A stretch of DNA of 5,955 bases from Actinomycetota bacterium (GTDB taxonomy: Bacteria > Actinomycetota > Humimicrobiia > Humimicrobiales > Humimicrobiaceae). The translations under genes were made by a program, and so were the position numbers. The stretch covers positions 1-5,955 of the forward strand of contig JAMCQQ010000254.1 of assembly GCA_023379515.1 (NCBI GenBank), given 5' to 3'. A model generated the notes under the pieces. The model was not told the DNA's origin. It worked only from the letters and a program-made list of their open reading frames with translations, and did not search any database. Positions 1 to 5,124 of the stretch are shown one piece after another; position 1 is the first letter of the stretch; the number at the start of each line of letters is the position of its first letter.

Positions 1-2
1 CA

Positions 3-473
3 TATGGTAATAGTCAACAGTTATTGGTCGATCTTGGAATCGGATCAGTTAAGTTTAAACCAACCGAAAAAGGAGGATTAGGCTCCTCAGTATTTATAAA
101 AAAAGATTATTTTGGAGAAATAGAAGTACTAAACAGTAATATCGTGGATTTTGAGCTAGATTTTGAAGTTATGGTAAAAAATGCAAATTTAAAAAAGATA
201 TACCAGCCATTAGCAAAATATCCCCCTGTAATTGAAGATTTGGCGCTTGTTGTTAAAAACAGTGTCTCAACAGAGCAAATAATTGAAGCGATCTATAGGG
301 AAAGCGAACTGATTAAAGAAGTTTCCTTATTAGATGAGTATGCCGAAACAAAAACTTTTCATATAATTTACCAAAATCCTGAAAAAAATCTTACTAACGA
401 AGAGGTAACTGGAATCCGTAAAAATATTTTAATCAAACTTCAGGAAAATTTTGAAATTAGCTTGAAATCTTAA
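3..473 (+). CDS. pheT: Phenylalanine--tRNA ligase beta subunit, C-terminal part (5' end outside the window)
   Basis: This is the 3' end of the beta-subunit gene of phenylalanyl-tRNA synthetase, the cytoplasmic alpha2beta2 enzyme that charges tRNA-Phe. The frame is open from the first full codon at 3 (reads YGNSQQLLVDLG), so the TTG at 24 is an internal leucine codon and the gene continues upstream of the window. Numbering from codon 24, residues 1-55 match the end of the catalytic-like core (FKPTEKGG, then FELDFEVM). From about residue 60 to the end is the FDX-ACB domain, which binds the tRNA anticodon stem: YPPVIEDLALVV at 66-77, then QNPEKNLTNEEV near 117-128. Compared with typical bacterial FDX-ACB domains, the loop after LLDEY is short and lacks the usual GEGIPEGKKS-like segment; I associate this with CPR-type PheT, but that is inference. 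The TAA stop overlaps the stop of the convergent PBP gene. The family call is secure. Confidence 0.93.
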   Translation, partial: YGNSQQLLVDLGIGSVKFKPTEKGGLGSSVFIKKDYFGEIEVLNSNIVDFELDFEVMVKNANLKKIYQPLAKYPPVIEDLALVVKNSVSTEQIIEAIYRESELIKEVSLLDEYAETKTFHIIYQNPEKNLTNEEVTGIRKNILIKLQENFEISLKS

Positions 474-2755
474 GGCTCCTGGGTGGGCGAGGGAGTATCT
501 GTAGGATCTTCATTATTAGACGAGCTAGAGTCACTGCTGGAAAGCTCCGATGGAGGATGATAAGCTTCATCATCTTTATGATTTTCAGCTATCCATTGAT
601 CAATTCCTTCCTGCCATCTATTCTTGCCATCTGTTGAAACTGGATCTTTCTCCGAAAAAACATAATATTTTTTTCCATCCTTTGATTTATACACCGGAGA
701 ACTTGTCTGCGGTTCAGTTCCCTTAATAAAATATTCTGACCTTGTCGGCCTATTATCATAAGGCAAGCCACCTGCCATTGCATCTATGTTTACGGCTTCA
801 ACATTATCAGGTTTTTTAAAGTCTTCAACCGGACGATTCTTAAGTGCTTCAAGCATAATCCTTCTCCAGATTGGGCTTGCACCGGTTGCTCCTGATGCAA
901 TAGAACCCATAGGGCTGTTATCATTATTGCCGACCCATGACGCAACTAATAAATTGGGAGTCCAACCTATTACCCAATTATCTCTTTTATCATCTGTTGT
1001 GCCTGTTTTAACCGCAACTTGTCTTGACGAAATATTTATTAAGCTATTTGATCCAAAAGTAGTAAGCCTGGCATTATTGTCCAGAAGAATGTGAGAAATT
1101 ATAAAAGCAATTTCAGGTTTAATAACCTGTTCTTTGGAGTTCTGTTCTTTATGTTCATATAAAACATTTCCTTTTCTATCGACTACTTTAAGTATTGAAA
1201 CAGGCTGAACCTTATATCCTCCGTTTGCAAATGCAGAATAGGCGACTGCTTCCTCCAAAGGAATAACTTCTCCTCCTCCCAAGGTCAGAGATAATCCAAA
1301 CTTACTTTGATTTTCACTTGTTGGAGCTAAAGTAGAAATTCCCATATCATAAGCTGTTTGAAGAACACTTTTTAGTCCAACCAAAGCAACCATTTTAACA
1401 GCAGGGACATTAAAGGAATTTCCTAAGGCAAAACGCATTTGAATAGGTCCATGATATTTACCATCATAATTAACAGGAATATAATCTTTTCCCCCTTGAT
1501 CAGGAAAAACGGTCTTTGTATCCATTATTAAAGTGCTTGCAGTGTAACCTTTAGATAAAGCAGTTGCATAAGTAATCGGTTTTATTGAAGAACCTGGTTG
1601 TCTCAAGCCTTGGGTTATTACGTTGAACTGTCCTTCGAAAGGAACCTTGCCTTTTCCGCCTGATGTTTCCTCTGCAAAAAAATCTTTGCTTCCTACCATT
1701 GATAAAATCTCTCCGTTCTTTGGGTTTATTACCACAGAAGCCCCATTGCCGACTCTAAGTCCAACAGCAGAGTCAACCTCTTGCTTAACAATGTCTTCTG
1801 ATTTTTCTTGAAGCTTATAATCTAATGTCGTTGTTACCTGAAGGCCACCGCTTTCAACCATTGACTCTCCAAATTGCTTAATTAATTGCTCTTTCACATA
1901 GAAAGAAAAGTGCGGAGCCTTGATAGATTGTCTTCTTGATAGGAATTTGACATTTGGAAGTTCATTGACTGCATTTTTTTCCTGTTCCTTTGTTATATAT
2001 CCGTCTTCCCTCATTCTCCTTAAAACATCTGTTGTGCGTGAGATATATGCTTTAGGATGATTTCCATATGGAGAGAAGTAAGATGGTCTTTGTGGCATTC
2101 CGGCAAGAATTGCAGACTCAATTAAACTTAATTCTTGAACTTTTTTTCCAAAATAATTTTCTGATGCGGTTTCAACTCCTACATTGGTTCCTCCGTAAGG
2201 AGCGACATTTAAATAAAGTTCTAGAATTTGCTTCTTAGTATATTTTTTATCAACTTGAATTGCTAAGATTAATTCTTTAATCTTTCTTGGCAAAGACCTT
2301 TCAGAGGTAAGAAGTGTTTGCTTAACAAGTTGTTGGGTTAAGGTTGAACCTCCTGTGATTCCCTGAAAAAATAAAATGTTTCTTACCGATCTTAAATAAC
2401 CGATAATGGAAAAGCCGTCATTTTTATAAAAATCCTTATCTTCTATGGCAATTGTTCCTTGCTGTAAATATTTAGGAATTTTATCAAGCTCAACATAACT
2501 CCTATTTTGATCAGAGTAAATGTCATATAAAACTATCCCTTTTCTATCTAAAATTCTCGTAGATTGAGGAAGATTAAGTTGTGATAATTTTCCGGGAGTA
2601 GGTAAGTCCCTTCCATACCAAAGAAAAAGTCCAATTGTTAATAAAATAAGCCCTATTAATCCGTAAAATACAAAATGTGTTATCTTGCTGGCTAAAAAAA
2701 TTTTAGAGGCCGGCCTTGTGCTTTGACGCCTACTGCGCCTTGTGGCATAATCCAT
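470..2755 (-). CDS. Class A penicillin-binding protein (bifunctional PBP1A-type transglycosylase/transpeptidase)
   Basis: A 761-residue, membrane-anchored peptidoglycan synthase. It polymerises lipid II into glycan strands (family GT51) and cross-links the stem peptides outside the membrane. A short basic cytoplasmic tail (RRSRR) precedes one transmembrane helix at about 28-47. The transglycosylase domain (about 65-245) has the catalytic Glu105 in AIEDKDF, GGSTLTQQLVKQ at 135-146, RKIKE with Glu161, ILELYLN at 177-183 and ESAILAGMPQRPS at 213-225. The transpeptidase domain (about 335-640) has SxxK as S389-S-I-K392, SxN as S447-F-N449 and KTGT at 583-586. All catalytic motifs are present, so it should be active. 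The last 25 or so residues are a low-complexity Ser/Asp/Pro tail. The length is normal for the family. The ATG at 2755 is supported by a promoter whose start point would fall at the codon itself. Residues 259-266 are encoded by a 25-bp stretch also found in tyrS. PBP1A versus another class A paralogue cannot be decided here, so no symbol is given. Confidence 0.96.
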   Translation of the reverse strand: MDYATRRSRRQSTRPASKIFLASKITHFVFYGLIGLILLTIGLFLWYGRDLPTPGKLSQLNLPQSTRILDRKGIVLYDIYSDQNRSYVELDKIPKYLQQGTIAIEDKDFYKNDGFSIIGYLRSVRNILFFQGITGGSTLTQQLVKQTLLTSERSLPRKIKELILAIQVDKKYTKKQILELYLNVAPYGGTNVGVETASENYFGKKVQELSLIESAILAGMPQRPSYFSPYGNHPKAYISRTTDVLRRMREDGYITKEQEKNAVNELPNVKFLSRRQSIKAPHFSFYVKEQLIKQFGESMVESGGLQVTTTLDYKLQEKSEDIVKQEVDSAVGLRVGNGASVVINPKNGEILSMVGSKDFFAEETSGGKGKVPFEGQFNVITQGLRQPGSSIKPITYATALSKGYTASTLIMDTKTVFPDQGGKDYIPVNYDGKYHGPIQMRFALGNSFNVPAVKMVALVGLKSVLQTAYDMGISTLAPTSENQSKFGLSLTLGGGEVIPLEEAVAYSAFANGGYKVQPVSILKVVDRKGNVLYEHKEQNSKEQVIKPEIAFIISHILLDNNARLTTFGSNSLINISSRQVAVKTGTTDDKRDNWVIGWTPNLLVASWVGNNDNSPMGSIASGATGASPIWRRIMLEALKNRPVEDFKKPDNVEAVNIDAMAGGLPYDNRPTRSEYFIKGTEPQTSSPVYKSKDGKKYYVFSEKDPVSTDGKNRWQEGIDQWIAENHKDDEAYHPPSELSSSDSSSSNNEDPTDTPSPTQEP
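1957..1981. repeat. 25-bp inverted repeat, left copy (inside the PBP gene)
   Basis: These 25 bases are the exact reverse complement of 2878-2902. Read on the minus strand they encode EKNAVNEL (PBP residues 259-266) in frame, just after the DGYITKEQ segment at the end of the transglycosylase region. Identity stops abruptly on both sides at the base level, though the preceding codons also give KE-x in both proteins. The match includes all synonymous positions of eight codons. Confidence 0.9.
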
Positions 2756-2762
2756 AGCTTCA

Positions 2763-2791
2763 AGTATAACAAACTTTTAGCTTTGAATCAA
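2763..2791 (-). promoter_or_regulatory. Promoter of the PBP gene, predicted leaderless
   Basis: Read on the minus strand, TTGATT (2791-2786) is followed after 17 bp by TATACT (2768-2763). The -10 is preceded by TGT, making an extended -10. Seven bases separate it from the ATG at 2755, so a normal sigma-70-type start would fall at 2756-2755, giving an mRNA that begins at or one base before the start codon. The -35 and spacing are good. A GAAG sits just before the ATG but would lie upstream of the predicted start point, so it is unlikely to act as a ribosome site. Promoter activity itself is inferred. Confidence 0.72.
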
Positions 2792-2804
2792 AATATGTTA
2801 TACT
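2763..2804. repeat. 9-bp inverted repeat formed by the two divergent -10 elements
   Basis: AGTATAACA at 2763-2771 and TGTTATACT at 2796-2804 are perfect reverse complements separated by 24 bp. Each arm is the extended -10 of one divergent promoter, so the symmetry is explained by promoter function. The overlapping promoter geometry means polymerase bound in one direction could hinder the other, coupling PBP and tyrS expression; this last point is inference. An operator for a dimeric regulator is an alternative, but no regulator gene is nearby. Confidence 0.6.
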
Positions 2805-2811
2805 CAAAAAA
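2796..2811 (+). promoter_or_regulatory. Promoter of tyrS (and probably the purH-like gene), extended -10, predicted leaderless
   Basis: TGTTATACT at 2796-2804 is an extended -10 (TGn plus TATACT) with 7 bases (CAAAAAA) before the tyrS ATG at 2812. The expected start point is 2811-2812, so the message would have essentially no 5' UTR. At 17-bp spacing the -35 position holds TTTAGC, a weak match, which the extended -10 could compensate for. It mirrors the PBP promoter base for base over 9 bp. No Shine-Dalgarno sequence is visible. Confidence 0.68.
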
Positions 2812-3999
2812 ATGGATAAGATAGAAGAAGTATTAACCAGAGGCGTTGCAAATATTATTCCTTCAAAGAAAGAACTTGAAAAAAATGCAGTCAATGAACT
2901 TCAATTAAATATTTATCTCGGTATTGATCCTACCTCAACAAAAATACATCTAGGACATGCTGTCCCTCTTAGAAAATTAAAGCAATTTACTGAACTTGGT
3001 CACAATGTTACTTTTTTAATTGGAGATTTTACTGCTTTGATTGGAGATACATCTGATAAAGAATCTGAACGTCCGGTTTTAACTAAGGAAGAAATAGAAA
3101 AAAATTTCCAGACATATAAAAAACAGGCAGAAAAAATTTTAGATTTTACAAAAGTAACGGTCAGAAGAAATAGCGAATGGCTTGGTAAATTAACTTTTGA
3201 AGATGTTGTTAAATTGACTCAAAATTTTTCTCTTGGTGATTTTATAGGCAGGGAATTGATCAGTAAGCGTATTAAAGAAGGTAAAAGAATCGGACTTCAC
3301 GAGGTTTTGTATCCTGTTATGCAAGGATATGACAGCTATATGATGGATACGGATATTCAAGTAGGCGGAACTGACCAAACATTTAATATGCAAGCCGGGA
3401 GGACGTTAAATAAAAATTGGAGAAATAAAGAATCTTTTGTTTTAACAACTCCCATTTTAGAAGGTACGGATGGCCGTAAAATGAGTAAGACTTTTGGTAA
3501 CTCAATTTGGCTCGAAGACGAGGCTAATGATATTTATGCAAAAGTAATGGCAATAAATGACGAATTAATAATTGAATACTTTACATTAGCAACAAACATT
3601 TCCATAGAAGAAATTGAAGAAATAAAAAAAGAGGTTAAAAATGACCCAATGGAGGTAAAAAAAAGATTGGCTTTTATCATTACTGAAGAATTACATTCAA
3701 AAGAAGCTGCGAAAAAAGCGGAAGAACATTTCCAAAAAACTGTCCAGCAAAAAGAATTACCCGATGAAATAGAGGAAAAAAATGTATCAAGTTTTCTTGG
3801 AGGAGTTCTTACTGCATCAGAAGTACTTACAACAATTGTTGGGGTTTCAAGTAAATCAGAAGCAAAAAGATTAATAGAACAAGGCGGACTAACTATTGAC
3901 GGAGAACCAATCAAAGACCCAAATAAAATAGTTGACTTAGAAGGTGAACATTTGTTAAAAACAGGAAAGAGAAAATTTTTAAAAACTAAAACTAACTAA
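2812..3999 (+). CDS. tyrS: Tyrosine--tRNA ligase
   Basis: A 395-residue class I aminoacyl-tRNA synthetase that activates tyrosine with ATP and transfers it to tRNA-Tyr in the cytoplasm, normally as a homodimer. The Rossmann catalytic domain has YLGIDPT at 35-41, the HIGH-type motif H46-L-G-H49, GDFTALIGD at 71-79 and NSEWL at 120-124. The tyrosine-binding set Y167/Q171/D174 (YPVMQGYD) is followed by QVGGTDQ at 183-189, and the KMSKS-type loop is K223-M-S-K-T227. A C-terminal S4 RNA-binding domain covers about 328-391. The pattern fits the TyrZ-like (type 2) subgroup and the length is typical. The ATG at 2812 is favoured because it lies 7 nt after an extended -10 and the family N-terminus (LTRGVANIIPSKKELEK) begins right away. 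The gene probably heads a two-gene transcript, its stop overlapping the next start as TAATG. Residues 23-30 (EKNAVNEL) are encoded by the same 25 bases as a stretch of the divergent PBP gene. Confidence 0.97.
   Translation: MDKIEEVLTRGVANIIPSKKELEKNAVNELQLNIYLGIDPTSTKIHLGHAVPLRKLKQFTELGHNVTFLIGDFTALIGDTSDKESERPVLTKEEIEKNFQTYKKQAEKILDFTKVTVRRNSEWLGKLTFEDVVKLTQNFSLGDFIGRELISKRIKEGKRIGLHEVLYPVMQGYDSYMMDTDIQVGGTDQTFNMQAGRTLNKNWRNKESFVLTTPILEGTDGRKMSKTFGNSIWLEDEANDIYAKVMAINDELIIEYFTLATNISIEEIEEIKKEVKNDPMEVKKRLAFIITEELHSKEAAKKAEEHFQKTVQQKELPDEIEEKNVSSFLGGVLTASEVLTTIVGVSSKSEAKRLIEQGGLTIDGEPIKDPNKIVDLEGEHLLKTGKRKFLKTKTN
2878..2902. repeat. 25-bp inverted repeat, right copy (inside tyrS)
   Basis: Partner of 1957-1981. 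Read on the plus strand it encodes EKNAVNEL (TyrS residues 23-30) in the same codon frame as the PBP copy, just before the conserved YLGIDPT. The sequence is verified base by base as identical over 25 positions, with mismatches at both flanks. Confidence 0.9.
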
Positions 4000-4979
4000 T
4001 GGCAGGAAATCTTTTTCCAAAAACAATTTCGATAAAAGGCAAAAAGGCTTTTGATTTAAGATACGGAGAAAATCCTCATCAAAAAGCAGCGCTTTACATA
4101 ACCGATTCATATTCTCCGTTCACAAACCTAAAACTTTTAGCAGGTAGAGAATCTTCCCTCGTTAATATCACAGATATTAATGCAGGCCTTGAAGTAGTAA
4201 AAATTTTCAAAGAAGCAGCAGCCGTTGTCATAAAACACAATACTCCCTGCGGAATTGCTTTAGGACAAACTCCTCAAGAAGCTTTAGAAAGAGCAATAGA
4301 ATCAGATTCAGAATCGGCTTTCGGAGGAATAATCGTTTTAAATAAGAAATTGGATTTAAAAGCAGCCAAAGTTGTAGAAAATTTTAAAAAGGCAGGGAAA
4401 GGCAATATGGACATTGTTGCTGCTCCATCTTTAGATCCAAAGGCAGTTAAATTATTAAAAGAGATCAGAAAAAGCATGGCAATTTATACTTTCGGCCCAA
4501 TAATAAATAAAGCAAAGGACAATTTTAAATGGATAGATGGCGGTTTTATCATTCAAACAGCGGATGATGCAGGAGATACTAATAGAAAGAATTGGACAAT
4601 CCCCACAAGAGCAAAACCAACAAAAGAACAACTGAAGCAAATGGAGATTGGTTGGAAGTTTGTTTCTAGGGTTAAATCAAATACGATAATTATAATGGAC
4701 AAAAACCTACCAATGACCAGAGGTATAGGGCAAGGGCAGACATCAAGGTTTAGATCTACAAAGCTAGCACTTGAATCCGCCGGGAAATTCTGTAAAGGAG
4801 GAATTATGGTTAGCGATAGCTTTTTCCCCTTTGGAGACGCGATAAAAGAGGCTAAAAGATATAAGATTGCAGCAATTATCCAACAAGGTGATTCTGTTAA
4901 TGATAAAGCTTCTATAGACCAAGCTGATAAAGCAGGTATACCAATGGTCTTTACGCACAAAAGAGCTTTCTGGCATTAG
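3999..4979 (+). CDS. purH: Stand-alone AICAR transformylase (C-terminal PurH domain, no IMP cyclohydrolase domain)
   Basis: A 326-residue protein covering the formyltransferase part of PurH, which transfers a formyl group from 10-formyl-tetrahydrofolate to AICAR to make FAICAR, the penultimate step to IMP. Visible motifs are RYGENPHQ at 21-28, the catalytic Lys79-His80 in KHNTPCG, DSESAFGG at 103-110, GIGQGQTSR at 242-250, SDSFFPF at 272-278, and a C-terminus (VFTHKRAFWH) matching the usual VFTGxRHFRH ending. Usual bifunctional PurH proteins are about 510-530 residues with an N-terminal MGS-like IMP cyclohydrolase domain of roughly 190 residues. Here the ATG lies only 20 residues before RYGENPHQ, and the upstream DNA is fully used by tyrS, so the cyclohydrolase domain is absent, not cut by the window. 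The start overlaps the tyrS stop by one base (TAATG) with no Shine-Dalgarno, suggesting coupled re-initiation. Ring closure to IMP would need another gene. The family call is strong; the purH symbol covers only half the usual function. Confidence 0.93.
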   Translation: MAGNLFPKTISIKGKKAFDLRYGENPHQKAALYITDSYSPFTNLKLLAGRESSLVNITDINAGLEVVKIFKEAAAVVIKHNTPCGIALGQTPQEALERAIESDSESAFGGIIVLNKKLDLKAAKVVENFKKAGKGNMDIVAAPSLDPKAVKLLKEIRKSMAIYTFGPIINKAKDNFKWIDGGFIIQTADDAGDTNRKNWTIPTRAKPTKEQLKQMEIGWKFVSRVKSNTIIIMDKNLPMTRGIGQGQTSRFRSTKLALESAGKFCKGGIMVSDSFFPFGDAIKEAKRYKIAAIIQQGDSVNDKASIDQADKAGIPMVFTHKRAFWH

Positions 4980-5004
4980 TCTTTTAAATATAGAGAAGTT
5001 GTAG

Positions 5005-5016
5005 TATCATATCTTC
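5005..5016 (+). promoter_or_regulatory. Possible -10 element for the small ORF/recG transcript
   Basis: TATCAT at 5005-5010 lies 6 bases before the ATG at 5017, nearly the same geometry as the two promoters near 2763-2811, and would place transcription start on the ATG itself. No convincing -35 is found 15-19 bp upstream (TTTTAA at 17-bp spacing) and there is no TGn extension. A weaker TATAGA at 4989-4994 is an alternative that would give a short leader. This is suggestive only; read-through from the purH-like gene is also possible because no terminator hairpin is seen in 4980-5016. Confidence 0.4.
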
Positions 5017-5121
5017 ATGGAAATGTTTAGAGAAAAAAAATGGATTTGGAAAGTAATAGTTATTGTTGCCTCACTTGCTTTAATTGCGACTTCTTTTCTT
5101 CCTTTTCTTAGCCTTCAATAA
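5017..5121 (+). CDS. Small single-pass membrane protein of 34 residues, function unknown
   Basis: An ORF of 34 codons plus TAA lies between the purH-like gene and recG. It starts MEMFREKKWIWK, followed by a hydrophobic segment of about 20 residues (VIVIVASLALIATSFLPFLS, about 13-32) and ends SLQ. The basic N-terminal side predicts N-in, C-out topology. There is no lipobox and no obvious cleavage site, so it is probably an anchored micropeptide and not a secreted protein. Support for its being real: a TATCAT element 6 nt upstream, a coherent charged-then-hydrophobic design, and a stop only 3 nt before the recG ATG in the same frame. ATG 5023 is an alternative start. I do not recognise a named family. 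It could be a leader peptide controlling recG translation, an independent membrane micropeptide, or a chance ORF in AT-rich DNA; the first two seem more likely. Confidence 0.6.
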   Translation: MEMFREKKWIWKVIVIVASLALIATSFLPFLSLQ

Positions 5122-5124
5122 AGT

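Noticed and set aside
24..26. TTG as a start codon for a short pheT-like protein
   Set aside because: The frame is open and PheT-like upstream to the window edge (YGNSQQL), so this is an internal leucine codon.
786..1094. Plus-strand ORF of 102 codons inside the PBP gene
   Set aside because: It lies opposite the KTGT region of the transpeptidase, has no promoter or ribosome site and no family-like features; an antisense shadow.
2783..2788. TTGAAT as the -35 of the tyrS promoter
   Set aside because: It lies only 10 bp from the -10 at 2799, far from the required 16-18 bp.
3534..3914. Minus-strand ORF of 126 codons opposite tyrS
   Set aside because: It is Ser/Phe-rich in the way expected for antisense of Glu/Lys-rich codons; tyrS is clearly the coding strand.
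4553..4960. Minus-strand ORF of 135 codons with hydrophobic stretches opposite the purH-like gene
   Set aside because: The plus strand carries conserved PurH motifs throughout; the hydrophobicity arises from reading AT-rich codons backwards.
3999..4979. purH-like gene as a truncated pseudogene
   Set aside because: The transformylase domain is complete from RYGENPHQ to the terminal FWH, catalytic Lys-His is present, there are no frameshifts, and the start overlaps the tyrS stop neatly.
470..4979. Alternative genetic code (TGA read as glycine or tryptophan, as in some candidate phyla)
   Set aside because: All complete genes read through without in-frame TGA, end in TAA or TAG at family-typical lengths, and use ordinary Gly and Trp codons.
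4980..5016. Rho-independent terminator after the purH-like gene
   Set aside because: The 37-bp gap holds no stable hairpin followed by a T-run.
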